From positions 1 to 37,840 of the IMG/VR virus record IMGVR_UViG_3300034418_007711: a stretch of DNA of 37,840 nucleotides; one strand, written 5' to 3'. The stretch's first letter is position 1. Each line of letters begins with the position of its first letter. Below the pieces are notes generated by a model, which searched no databases, was not told the DNA's origin, and was given only the letters and a program-made list of their open reading frames with translations. The DNA comes from a virus. The translations under genes were made by a program, and so were the position numbers. This document shows positions 5,574-14,301 of this stretch, piece after piece.

Positions 5574-8113
5574 CAGATAATCTCCCAACCATTCGAACCG
5601 TTAGAAACGAGTGTAATCGCAGAGTAGGCAACACTCAGCGAGTACGAAGTGCCTGCGGATAGACCATCAATCGAATCTAATGCGTTTGGTGTGATAGTGA
5701 TTGTGTTACTCGCATCCATGTTTTTAATACGAATCTCCTCACCGGCTGTCGTACCGCTTGATAGGGGCAATGTGACTGTGATTGCATTAGTGCATGAATA
5801 GTGATAACTCGTTTGTGCGTTTGTATTTTGAATGATTGCTGAATATGTGTAACCCCCACCACCACTGGCCGCCGCGTTGATCCAGGCGGAGGAGCCGGAG
5901 TCGTATTGAAGAACTTGTCCGTTCGACGGACTTGTGATCGTTACGTCCGACAAGTCGCCGAGACTCTCGCTAGTGATTCCGGTCAGATAGCCGGAGTCAT
6001 TTGTAAGAAGACTGACATTATCTCCGCTTGATAAATAGCTTAAGTCATCGTTAAACGAACTTAACGCGATCGATGAAATATTGCTCGGAACTAGCGCTTT
6101 ATCTGTCGCACTAGCTCCTTGAGCTTCGAGATTCGTCGCGATCTCAATTACTCCGGCGACTGTCTCGGAAGCTGAAGAGACGCTCGTCAAATATCCGGAG
6201 TCATTCGTCAATAAACTGATATTATCTCCGCTCGAAAGATAGCTCAAGTCATCGTTAAACGAACTCAAAGCGATTGAGCTCAAAGCAGTCGAGACAGCTT
6301 GATTCGAAGCGTTTCCAAGAAAGATTTTATCTTGATTCAGATTCGGAGTTGCGTTCGATCTTCCGGCTCCTCCGACTTTGATGATTCCAGCGGACGCGTC
6401 CGCTCTTACGACTCGACCTATATTTTGAATCAGATTTGTTTCACTTGTTGGAGCTGAGTTCGTCAAAGCTCCGGCCGTCGCCGCTGAGACGTAAACAGTA
6501 TCATTCGCACTTAAAGAATAAGTCGTCGTATCATAATCGTTCAAGTTGCCGAAGGTCACGATTTCAATATCCGCTTGATCGTTTGCAGTTGCATAAGCGA
6601 GACCGAAGGCCGGCATCGTCAACGATGAATTCGCTTGAGCGAGCTTGACCTCCGGGACAGTTCCGGAGACTCCGGAAATATAGACAGCTTGTCCTTTTGT
6701 GATTTGAGCTCCTTGATTATTCTTCGCCTTGAATCGTATTGCTCCGTTCATGTCGCCATAGTATGAGATATAGCGATTGTTCTCGTCTCCGATTGTGTGA
6801 GTCGCGTCCGCGTCCGGAATCAAATCAGCTCCGATTGAAATGTCTCCGGTTCCGTCCGGATTAATGACAACGTTTCCGTTTGAAGCCGAAGTGATTTCAT
6901 TTCCGTTGACGTCTAAATCTCCGCCGAGTTGCGGACTAGTATCTTCAACAACCGAACCAAGTCCGCCGGTTGAGATCGTTGCATTGACCCAAGCTGAAGA
7001 GCCGGAGTCATATTGTAAGACTTGAGCATTTACGACGCTTGAAATCGTTACGTCCGACAAGTCACCGAGATTCTCGCCAGTGATGTCAGTCAAATATCCC
7101 GCGTCGTTCGTCAACAAGCTGACATTATCTCCGCTTGATAAATAACTTAAATCATTGTTAAACGAACTCAAGGCGATTGATGAGATATTACTCGGAACTA
7201 GCGCTTTATTGTTGACCGAAGCTCCTTGAGCTTCAAGATTTGTCGCGGTCTCGATGATGCCTTCAACCGTCTCGGAAGCCGAAGAGACGCTCGTCAAATA
7301 TCCCGCGTCGTTTGTAAGAAGGCTTACATTGTCGCCGCTTGAAAGATAACTTAGATCATCGTTGAAGCTAGATAGAGCAATACTTGAGATATTACTCGGA
7401 ACTAGTGCTTTATCTGTCGCACTAGCTCCTTGAGCTTCGAGATTCGTCGCGATCTCGATTACTCCGGCGACAGTCTCGGAAGCTGAAGAGACGCTCGTCA
7501 AATATCCCGCGTCATTTGTAAGAAGGCTTACATTGTCGCCGCTTGATAAGTAGCTCAAGTCATCGTTAAACGAACTCAAAGCGATTGATGAGATATTGCT
7601 CGGAACGAGTGCTTTATTTGTTGCACTAGCTCCTTGAGCTTCAAGATTTGTCGCGATCTCGATCACTCCGGCGACGGTCTCACTTGCCGGTGTCTCCGTA
7701 TTGTCGATCTTGTCAATCTTTGAATTTGTGATCGTTCCTCCCATGTCTTCATTTATGAGAAGATGATCTCCGACATTCCAGTCTTGACCGTAAAGCGTTC
7801 CGGCCGTATCGATGACATAAAAGTCACCTTTTTCCGCGTTCGCGATGGAAGGAGTTCCGGCCGTCGCGTCAAAAGCTCCTTGATAGACGAGACCGCCGGT
7901 TACGTCTAAAGCGGCGAATGATAACGTCCCGGCTCCGTCCGTCTTGAGATATTGATTCGATGAACCGTCCGCAGTTGGAAGACTGTATTCGGTTCCGATC
8001 GTTACTCCTCCAACAGTGATCGAGTTCGTCGTTGTCGCTCCTCTACTCGTGACGTCGTCGAGATTGTCAGTTCCGGTTCCGCCGGCTTTGAATGTATCAA
8101 ATTTAATACTCAT
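5573..8113 (-). CDS. Long tail fibre protein with 68-residue internal repeats, 846 aa
   Basis: The N-terminal 140 residues probably attach to the tail. Three tandem units of 68 residues begin at 143, 211 and 279 (start ASETVAGVIEIATNLEAQGA), and a half plus a full unit recur at 612-713. Between the blocks lies a beta-rich module common in marine-phage fibres (KGQAVYISGVSGTVPEV, about 473-489). Two copies of LGDLSDVTI...QVLQYDSGSSAW (349-375 and 718-744) act as joints. The C-terminal 95 residues form a beta cap (ending NGSNGWEII). No enzymatic motif is seen. A strong AGGAG precedes ATG 8113. It binds or presents the adhesins encoded next. Confidence 0.85.
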   Translation of the reverse strand: MSIKFDTFKAGGTGTDNLDDVTSRGATTTNSITVGGVTIGTEYSLPTADGSSNQYLKTDGAGTLSFAALDVTGGLVYQGAFDATAGTPSIANAEKGDFYVIDTAGTLYGQDWNVGDHLLINEDMGGTITNSKIDKIDNTETPASETVAGVIEIATNLEAQGASATNKALVPSNISSIALSSFNDDLSYLSSGDNVSLLTNDAGYLTSVSSASETVAGVIEIATNLEAQGASATDKALVPSNISSIALSSFNDDLSYLSSGDNVSLLTNDAGYLTSVSSASETVEGIIETATNLEAQGASVNNKALVPSNISSIALSSFNNDLSYLSSGDNVSLLTNDAGYLTDITGENLGDLSDVTISSVVNAQVLQYDSGSSAWVNATISTGGLGSVVEDTSPQLGGDLDVNGNEITSASNGNVVINPDGTGDISIGADLIPDADATHTIGDENNRYISYYGDMNGAIRFKAKNNQGAQITKGQAVYISGVSGTVPEVKLAQANSSLTMPAFGLAYATANDQADIEIVTFGNLNDYDTTTYSLSANDTVYVSAATAGALTNSAPTSETNLIQNIGRVVRADASAGIIKVGGAGRSNATPNLNQDKIFLGNASNQAVSTALSSIALSSFNDDLSYLSSGDNISLLTNDSGYLTSVSSASETVAGVIEIATNLEAQGASATDKALVPSNISSIALSSFNDDLSYLSSGDNVSLLTNDSGYLTGITSESLGDLSDVTITSPSNGQVLQYDSGSSAWINAAASGGGGYTYSAIIQNTNAQTSYHYSCTNAITVTLPLSSGTTAGEEIRIKNMDASNTITITPNALDSIDGLSAGTSYSLSVAYSAITLVSNGSNGWEII
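5975..7687 (-). repeat. 204-bp repeats in the tail-fibre gene
   Basis: Three 204-bp units lie at about 7085-7687 and one and a half more at 5975-6286. Stretches are nearly identical at DNA level, for example around 6025-6110, 7125-7220, 7335-7430 and 7545-7640. The near-identity suggests recent duplication or gene conversion and could let the fibre change length by recombination. Confidence 0.9.
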
Positions 8114-8122
8114 TTGACGCTC

Positions 8123-8497
8123 CTATTTATTGAAGCCGGCTTGAATCGTGAACTTGTCACTTCCGGCCGCTTTAGCATAAGAAATATTTGTCACTGACTG
8201 ACCGCCGTCGACGGCCGCAATATCAAGACTATAAGTCGATTGAATCTCGATCACTCCGTGCGAGTTTGTCTTTCCGGCTCCCGAAGCGACAGTTCGAAGA
8301 GTCAAGAAACTTGATGTTGTTGTATTTGAAGACGCTACACCAACATAAGCAAATTTAAGATTCGCGTCGAGTTGAGCTCCAGTAATCGGATTGTAAAAAT
8401 CGCTAGAATTCAGAGAATGGAAATGTGTATCGTTAACGCTTGTAGCTGAATAGCAAGCGACGACTTGTCCGGCGGTAATTGGATATTGAACCTTCAT
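8123..8497 (-). CDS. Hypothetical virion/tail-fibre-associated protein, 124 aa
   Basis: A beta-rich protein; the opening MKVQYPITAGQVVACYSATS and a Ser/Thr-rich body look like a small virion-surface domain. It lies between the lysis genes and the long fibre and overlaps the holin stop by 4 bases (ATGA), with GAGGAAAC upstream. It may join the fibre to the tail tip or act as a fibre chaperone. No family is recognised. Confidence 0.6.
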   Translation of the reverse strand: MKVQYPITAGQVVACYSATSVNDTHFHSLNSSDFYNPITGAQLDANLKFAYVGVASSNTTTSSFLTLRTVASGAGKTNSHGVIEIQSTYSLDIAAVDGGQSVTNISYAKAAGSDKFTIQAGFNK

Positions 8498-8733
8498 TTT
8501 GTTTCCTCATTTTTCATTTGTTGTTTTTCAATGGCTTTTTGAGCGACAGCTTCAGTTCGCTTGACGGCGACGTTCGCTCCGGCAAAAACTAAATATAAAG
8601 TATCGATCAAGCCGAGAATTTCAGTCTTCGCTTTGTCGAGAAGAGCAAGCGTAAAACAGCAAATAAGAGCCGCGTAAAAAGCCATTGCTTTCCGGCCGCC
8701 TAGCTGCTCAATAATCGGCTTCTTCTCATTCAT
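8494..8733 (-). CDS. Putative holin, 79 aa
   Basis: I start at ATG 8733, 8 bases inside the endolysin stop, because GGAG lies 7 bases upstream; 8763 would add ten residues without a site. Two hydrophobic segments (about residues 17-33, AFYAALICCFTLALLD, and 40-58, LGLIDTLYLVFAGANVAV) are joined by a short charged turn, with a charged C-terminal tail ending KQQMKNEETK. This is class II holin topology, and adjacency to the endolysin supports it. Holins form the lesions that release or activate the lysin. Confidence 0.75.
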   Translation of the reverse strand: MNEKKPIIEQLGGRKAMAFYAALICCFTLALLDKAKTEILGLIDTLYLVFAGANVAVKRTEAVAQKAIEKQQMKNEETK

Positions 8734-9385
8734 CGAAGTCGCTCCCGAGTAATCTGTAAACATGAGCGATCTTTTCTAGTTCTCGCTCTTGACGAACGAC
8801 ACCTTCTCCGAACTCGCCGTTTCCGAGCTCCCCTTTTGCGTTTCCTTCGATCGTCTTGATATAGCCGTCTTTCTTTGTCGAAGCGTCAACGCAAAGCGTA
8901 ATATGATCGCCTTGAACGCTTCTTTTTGCTGTATAAATGACGACGATGTCTCCGGCTTGAACATCTTCAATCGAAATCTTTCGGCTAGTCTTTGCCCAGT
9001 TCGAATAAAGTCGATAACAGCTCGGAAAGATCTTCTTTCTGATATTAGAATTTACTTTCGTATAGCAAAAGCTAGCAAAAGCACCACACCAAGCAAACTC
9101 GCCGTTCTTTGTGTACGGTTCAACCCAGTTCCAGCCGAGTCCCTCCGCGGATCGAATGTAAGCATTGATTCGATCGCCAGGATCAACAACGACTCGATTC
9201 AACTCAACTTCAGCTCGTTTGATTGCTTCGCGAGCATGAAAAGAGATCGCCGGAGTGTTATAGTCATGATCTTCGATCTCAAGAGCGTTGATGTCGAGTT
9301 GAGCTTGATTGAAGGCTCTTTCTAGTCGTCGATAGTCTTGTTCGAGATTGTCGAGCTTGTCTTGTATTTCCGCTTTCGTAGGCAT
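8726..9385 (-). CDS. Endolysin, CHAP/NlpC-P60-like cysteine amidase, 219 aa
   Basis: A helical N-terminal coiled coil (about 5-40) precedes a papain-like amidase domain. WCGAFASFCY places the catalytic Cys at 100, GDHITLCV the His at 161, and IEGNA a third polar residue near 180-182. The helix-forming AFASF after the Cys is typical of CHAP and DUF2272-type hydrolases that cut the peptide part of peptidoglycan. No signal peptide is present, so release depends on the adjacent holin. AGAGGAAC precedes the start. The substrate bond (amidase or endopeptidase) cannot be told from sequence. Confidence 0.8.
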   Translation of the reverse strand: MPTKAEIQDKLDNLEQDYRRLERAFNQAQLDINALEIEDHDYNTPAISFHAREAIKRAEVELNRVVVDPGDRINAYIRSAEGLGWNWVEPYTKNGEFAWCGAFASFCYTKVNSNIRKKIFPSCYRLYSNWAKTSRKISIEDVQAGDIVVIYTAKRSVQGDHITLCVDASTKKDGYIKTIEGNAKGELGNGEFGEGVVRQERELEKIAHVYRLLGSDFDE

Positions 9386-9394
9386 AGTTCCTCT

Positions 9395-12300
9395 TTAACT
9401 GTAGTCTTGAGCTGTATCAGTAGAGTTTAACAAATTATTAGAGTCTGATAAATAAGCGTCTTCTTTGTGACTCGTTGAAGCGTTCGCGTAAGTCGTCGGT
9501 TCAATCGTTCCGTTCGCTGAAGAGATACCATGAGCCGAAGTAAACGTGATTTGATTTCCGCTGATTGATTGAATCTCAAGGCCAGTGATCGAGTTGTCTT
9601 GATCGCCAGTCGGAACGAAATCGACGGCGTCTCCGACTGAAAAGAACTCAATATCAGAAGAAGAGTAGTCACTGGCATTAATTGAGATAGTATCAGAGTC
9701 AACGATACTCGCGACAGTTGCGGAGCTATTCCAAGCGACCGGAGAAAGGCCGCTGATTAAGAATTCAAGGTCGCACCCTTCATCTTGAAGATTCTGATTA
9801 ATCGAGCGAATCATCGCTACTCCGTCAACGACTCCGTAAGAGTCAGAGTAATCTCGGAGATGAGGAGAACTCGCTTTGACGTATGATCCGAGATCAAGAT
9901 AAATACTTGAACCGGTCGCGATTGATCCAGTCCATGTTCGGAGCGGATTCGCCAGCAAAGAGAAGATTCGGTTCGCTGTCGGAATGAATTGAGAATATAT
10001 GTCTCCGGCTCCTCTTCCGAATTGATTTGAACTGACTCCGGGAAGATCAAGAGTGATTTTCGATCGTTCGCCACCGTAGCGATTGATTGCTTCTTGATCG
10101 TTGAAGATGACAGTTGATCGATAGTCTTCATCGACTGGATCATAATCAAACTTAAATTCGATTTGAGTCACAATGTCTTCATAAATATTCCATGTGGGAG
10201 CTGGATTCGTGAAAAAGTCGCCGGCTTGAATATTCAAACTAGTCGCTTTTGATCTTTCAGCTCCGACAGCAACTAAAGCAATTTTAGAGCGGCCAGTTGA
10301 TGAATCTCGCTTCATTACGAGACAAGCTCCGAGCAGTCGAAGAATAGATTCAAAAGTTGATCTTAGGTCTTGACCGTCTCCGGCGTATTGATCGCTAAAC
10401 AAAAATGGAGAACCGGAGCCGATTGAAAGAAAAGACTCTTCGTCGATGTTGCTTGAATCAATATTCAAGCCGATCGATAAAACATCATAGTCGCCATTGA
10501 TTAAGTCGCCGCCGCCGGATTCAAGAAGTTGAAGAAGGACAACTCCGGCATTTTCTCCGACGAATCGACCTCCCCGGAAGATCAGCGCTCTTTCACTGTC
10601 GCTCCAGTCGCCGAAGCTGAAGTTCGCTGAATAGTCTTGTCCTTGTCTTAAGTGAAGCAAATATCCGACATCACTTCCGCCGAAAGTCGCCGTCGTTTCA
10701 TGAGACACTTGAAAAAATTGAGTTCTTGTTTCTTCTGTCACTCGATCATAGTATCGAACTGTTATCCAGTGAAACTCTCCGGCCGTCGCGATTGTAGGCA
10801 AGCCGAGCGAGCTTTCAACGAGAATCGCTTTTTCATATAATTGATAATAAGCCGAAGCGATGTCTCTTAGATTATAAGTCGACGTTGATCCGCTTTCGAT
10901 TTTGACTTGTTTTACAAGATTTGAAGAAGAGTCCCGAAAGTCTTCGGGATAAGGATCGTTGTTCTGTCCGATGTCAATCGGATAAGACAGTCGAGAAAGA
11001 GAATCAAGTTCGAGTTGATTTCCGTTCGCGTCGAAATACTGCGGCGATCTTGGATAGTTTTCGCGAGTGTAGTTACTCCAAGCCGCTTGACTCGTCCAAA
11101 GATAAAGACTCGCCGGAATGATTGACGTCGTCGTCTTTGAAGTAATGATCCTTTTGTTTCCTAGATCAATTCTCCACTTTGCGACGGCTCCCGAAAGTCC
11201 GGTCACTGAAGACGCTCCGGAGCTTTCAAGAGTATCATTAATAACGGCCGGCCATTTCTTAACTTCTTCGTTTCCGAGCTCATGACGTTTAAGCTCGGTT
11301 CTTGGAAGCGATGTCATAATGAAAGAATTTGTAATCTCTGAAGCTGTCAAAGAATTGCTCGGAGAGCTGTCCGCGTTGATTGTGTATTCAGTATAATCGC
11401 TCGTTGTTGACGCAATAGAGACCGCAGTCGGAAAACCGGCTTTCTCAGTAATTAATGTCGGTTCGATCTGGAGCTTTGGGTATCTTGGGTGAGTCTCTGT
11501 ATATGTATCGAGTTCTACTCCAGCTGGGAGCGTCGCGTCAAAGTCTTCTAGTGATCCACAAACTCCTAAGCCGAGATAAGTTATATTATTATAACCGATC
11601 AAGTTGAAAGTGTTCGCGGTGATTGAAAGCGACGTATTTGCGGCTAGAATGTTATAGTCTGAATTCTGAAATTTATTTAATTCTGTCGCGTATTCGATTG
11701 AAGATCCGAATTGTCCGTCAAAATAATGATAGCCGCTCAATAAGTGAGTTTGTGAAATCTTATCACTGAGGCTAGTATCGATCATCGCTGAAAGCGGAAC
11801 GATAGACAAAGAGACGACTTGTCCGTCTTCGATCGTTGGAGAGCTTTCGATGAAGCCGTTGATTATTTCCACATAATCAGAAACGGAGCCGTCTTGATAT
11901 TGATTCGCTCCGTAGAGTTTCGCTCTTCGTCCTCTAAATGTTGTAATATATTCTGTCACCTCCGGGACGATCGTTCCCTCGAGATCAATCGAATGACTTT
12001 GGACTGGAGTATTGCCGGCTCCTCTTCCGCTTGAAACGGTAAGCGTCGTCGTTGAAGCGGAGTTGACTCGAACTGTCTCGCCGCCTATGTGCATTAAGCG
12101 CGGGAATGATAAAGAAGTTAAGTTTGTATCAACTTTCAAAGACGTCGCTTCTCGATCGGCGCTTTCTGTCAATCTTGCTCTTATTCCGCTTGAACGAGCT
12201 CCGCAACGACCGAAGACGACTCCAGCGTCTCCGAGATCCGCTTTCTTGTCGATTGCTAGCGATACAGAGAGCGGAGAATATTCGCCGATCCCTCCGCTTG

Positions 12301-12481
12301 GATCAAGAGAAGCCGAGAACGATCCGACCGTCAATATTCCCTCTCTGTCGACGTAGTTAATTCCCGAAGCGATCTCAGTTTCAAGGCTTGTCGAAGCCGG
12401 AGGAGTTGTCGAATGATAACGATATAAAAGACCGCCGATCTCAAGAGCGAAAACTCTTTTTGCGTTTATACTGGTTATCAT
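9395..12481 (-). CDS. Tail tip/baseplate hub-like protein, 1028 aa
   Basis: The longest gene in the genome, placed after the tail-tip genes and before lysis, where siphophages encode the central hub or host-specificity protein. The protein is beta-rich with many Ser, Thr and Ala residues. Features seen include a possible beta-barrel start, a middle portion with GGERSKITLDLPGVSSNQFG (about 790-809) and a flexible C-terminus. I recognise no catalytic motif. GAGGG precedes ATG 12481. The twin hairpins immediately upstream may lower readthrough into it and set its dose. The hub role is inferred from size and order. Confidence 0.65.
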   Translation of the reverse strand: MITSINAKRVFALEIGGLLYRYHSTTPPASTSLETEIASGINYVDREGILTVGSFSASLDPSGGIGEYSPLSVSLAIDKKADLGDAGVVFGRCGARSSGIRARLTESADREATSLKVDTNLTSLSFPRLMHIGGETVRVNSASTTTLTVSSGRGAGNTPVQSHSIDLEGTIVPEVTEYITTFRGRRAKLYGANQYQDGSVSDYVEIINGFIESSPTIEDGQVVSLSIVPLSAMIDTSLSDKISQTHLLSGYHYFDGQFGSSIEYATELNKFQNSDYNILAANTSLSITANTFNLIGYNNITYLGLGVCGSLEDFDATLPAGVELDTYTETHPRYPKLQIEPTLITEKAGFPTAVSIASTTSDYTEYTINADSSPSNSLTASEITNSFIMTSLPRTELKRHELGNEEVKKWPAVINDTLESSGASSVTGLSGAVAKWRIDLGNKRIITSKTTTSIIPASLYLWTSQAAWSNYTRENYPRSPQYFDANGNQLELDSLSRLSYPIDIGQNNDPYPEDFRDSSSNLVKQVKIESGSTSTYNLRDIASAYYQLYEKAILVESSLGLPTIATAGEFHWITVRYYDRVTEETRTQFFQVSHETTATFGGSDVGYLLHLRQGQDYSANFSFGDWSDSERALIFRGGRFVGENAGVVLLQLLESGGGDLINGDYDVLSIGLNIDSSNIDEESFLSIGSGSPFLFSDQYAGDGQDLRSTFESILRLLGACLVMKRDSSTGRSKIALVAVGAERSKATSLNIQAGDFFTNPAPTWNIYEDIVTQIEFKFDYDPVDEDYRSTVIFNDQEAINRYGGERSKITLDLPGVSSNQFGRGAGDIYSQFIPTANRIFSLLANPLRTWTGSIATGSSIYLDLGSYVKASSPHLRDYSDSYGVVDGVAMIRSINQNLQDEGCDLEFLISGLSPVAWNSSATVASIVDSDTISINASDYSSSDIEFFSVGDAVDFVPTGDQDNSITGLEIQSISGNQITFTSAHGISSANGTIEPTTYANASTSHKEDAYLSDSNNLLNSTDTAQDYS

Positions 12482-12498
12482 GCTTTTCCCTCTTTAAA

Positions 12499-12524
12499 AA
12501 AAGGTGGAACGACTTCCACCTTTT
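12499..12524 (-). terminator. Rho-independent terminator-like hairpin upstream of the hub gene
   Basis: On the minus strand AAAAGGTGGAA, loop GTCG and TTCCACCTTTT form a perfect 11-bp stem that runs into seven Ts. It lies between the 12574-13215 gene and the ribosome site of the hub gene, so it should reduce transcription of the hub, lysis and fibre genes relative to the tail-tip genes. Confidence 0.75.
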
Positions 12525-12548
12525 AAACCGGAACTCAGTTCCTATTTA
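12524..12548 (-). repeat. 25-bp intergenic palindromic repeat, copy A
   Basis: Core GGAACT-C-AGTTCC centred on 12536, with outer TAAA/TTTA arms; only two of 12 base pairs break the symmetry. The copy is framed by the twin hairpins. The same element recurs at 20790, 32979 and 33410, always in the same orientation relative to transcription. Confidence 0.9.
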
Positions 12549-12550
12549 GA

Positions 12551-12574
12551 AAAGGTAGAACAACTTCCACCTTT
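12551..12574 (-). terminator. Second, near-identical hairpin beside the stop of the 213-aa gene
   Basis: AAAGGTGGAA pairs with TTCTACCTTT around the loop GTTG, with one G-T pair. The sequence nearly duplicates the hairpin at 12499-12524 and the two flank one copy of the 25-bp palindrome. It overlaps the last base of the upstream stop codon. The short T-tract makes termination weaker than at its twin. Confidence 0.6.
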
Positions 12575-13215
12575 CATGGTGTCACTTCAGCTTCATATAT
12601 ATCATAAATGTGAACAGAAGAGAGCGCAACTGAAGCAAGCAATATCTGAACATTCAAAAGTTCTCCTCGGTTCGCCGAAGGAACAAACAGCGGACGCGGA
12701 GGATCATAGACGAGATTCGTCGGAGCGTCGATCAGCTCGCAACCGGTGAACGCTTCTCTCGCCGCGACATATTGACGATAACTGTCTTCGATATGAACTC
12801 CCGATTCGAACTCGATCCCTTCGTCAAGAACGGTTCCAGAGTAACTATTTCCGGCCGTCGATCTTAACTTAATTTTCACATAGGGAACGATACTCGCGTT
12901 CTCAAAAGCGGCATACTTGAAAACAATCGCGAGCCGAGTCGACAGCGGAGTCGATTGATATAAGAAGTTATATTCTCTGTCGCTCTTGTAGCTTGCAAGA
13001 ACAAAAAGACCGCCGTTTCCACCGGTGGAAGATCCGAATCCGGTTTGACCCCAAAGCGAATGATTTACTTGAAAATGAGCTTCTCCGAGCGATTTGACGT
13101 TCGACAGTTGAGCGAGTCCGGAGGATATTTGTCCGACAACTCCTCCCATTAAAACGACGCCATTATAACAGCTTTCATCATTCGGAAGTTTGGCGAATCC
13201 GGTCGGAATTAACAT
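12574..13215 (-). CDS. Tail-tip-associated structural protein, 213 aa
   Basis: Unrecognised beta-rich protein between two tail-tip proteins and the hub. A basic, glycine-rich segment near residues 50-75 (TGFGSSTGGNGGLFVLASY) and a C-terminal strand ending in IYDIYEAEVTP are the visible features. AGGAG precedes the ATG. Genes of this size in this slot usually encode distal tail or hub-linking proteins. That is inference from order only. Two hairpins follow the stop. Confidence 0.55.
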   Translation of the reverse strand: MLIPTGFAKLPNDESCYNGVVLMGGVVGQISSGLAQLSNVKSLGEAHFQVNHSLWGQTGFGSSTGGNGGLFVLASYKSDREYNFLYQSTPLSTRLAIVFKYAAFENASIVPYVKIKLRSTAGNSYSGTVLDEGIEFESGVHIEDSYRQYVAAREAFTGCELIDAPTNLVYDPPRPLFVPSANRGELLNVQILLASVALSSVHIYDIYEAEVTP

Positions 13216-13218
13216 GAC

Positions 13219-14301
13219 TTAAACTCCTATGATAGACAAAGATGAAACATAAGGACTTGACGAAACCGGATTGTTGAAACTGAGAAGAGATTGAAGGTTT
13301 GTATCAGTATTATTTACTTCAACTCGATAGACTGATAAGCCGAACTCGTCGCTTAGATTCAAGTCGCTTCCGAATATCTCCAAAGAGTAACTATTCCAGC
13401 CATTAAACGAGAACGTCATTCGATGATTGAATATCTCAACTGTTATCGATTGGCCGGCTCCGAGTCCGACCACATACGCAAAGAGATTGATTGAAAGACC
13501 GTCGATCTCATTCATTCCGACCGGAAGAGCGGATATTGATCCGAGAACTCCGGCGTCTCCGACTCCGAGTCCGATCGGCGGATTTGCGGCGAATTGTAGC
13601 GACTGAGAAGAACTCGCGTTCTCAACTCCCGACCAACAAACAAGAGTTCTTCCTCTTTTTCTTAGAGTCTCAATATTGTTAAGAGCGTCAACTCCGAATC
13701 GCGAAGTCAAAGGAAGATCGTCTCCTTGCCGATTCGCTCCGACCGGAACAAACTCGCTCGTTCCTTGGTAGTGAAGGCCAGCGGACAATGGCGAAGAGAT
13801 CGGACTCCAGTTCGCTTGTATTCCAAGAATTTCGACTTCATCACTTGCCGGAGCTTTCGCTTCAAGAGTTAAGATCGCGAACTCTTCAGTTTCACTTGAT
13901 AGCGTCGTGATCGTTGCGACATCGAATCCGGAAGAATATCGGCCGGTGTCGGTTACTGTTATTGTAGCTGTATAAGTGTTCGCTGAAATTAAGAAAGATA
14001 AAGTCAGTCTGACTTGAGCTCCGGCAGTTGAGCAAAAAGCACTTAAGCGAACCTTAAGTTCATTATGAGAACGTGAAATTCTCGGAATGATCCAGCGTGA
14101 CATTGTTGTAAATGACGTCGCGTCTTGAATGAAACATGAATCATCATAAGTTTGACTTAATACGTTATGAGTTCCGCTTGTCGCGAAAATATAATTCTGA
14201 AGATCGGCGAGTCGAGAGATTTCAGTTGATCGAATTGTTTGAGTCGCTGTCGTTCGACTTGGATCGACAAGAGTCGGACTTGTAGAGAAAGAATTGCTCA
14301 T
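13219..14301 (-). CDS. Minor tail/tail-tip structural protein, 360 aa
   Basis: A beta-rich protein with low charge and an extended Ser/Thr-rich start. No catalytic motif is seen. Its start overlaps the previous stop as ATGA, with GGAG upstream, so it is translated in step with the 398-residue tail protein. The order tape measure, about 400 aa, about 360 aa, about 210 aa, about 1000 aa, lysin resembles the tail-tip block of YuA-like siphophages. That comparison is from memory, not from alignment. Confidence 0.6.
   Translation of the reverse strand: MSNSFSTSPTLVDPSRTTATQTIRSTEISRLADLQNYIFATSGTHNVLSQTYDDSCFIQDATSFTTMSRWIIPRISRSHNELKVRLSAFCSTAGAQVRLTLSFLISANTYTATITVTDTGRYSSGFDVATITTLSSETEEFAILTLEAKAPASDEVEILGIQANWSPISSPLSAGLHYQGTSEFVPVGANRQGDDLPLTSRFGVDALNNIETLRKRGRTLVCWSGVENASSSQSLQFAANPPIGLGVGDAGVLGSISALPVGMNEIDGLSINLFAYVVGLGAGQSITVEIFNHRMTFSFNGWNSYSLEIFGSDLNLSDEFGLSVYRVEVNNTDTNLQSLLSFNNPVSSSPYVSSLSIIGV

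Noticed and set aside
8789-9325. 178-codon plus-strand ORF opposite the endolysin
   Set aside because: It is antisense to a gene with clear catalytic motifs, has no ribosome site or neighbours on its strand, and its residues show no domain pattern. Codon bias of the real gene keeps the opposite strand open.
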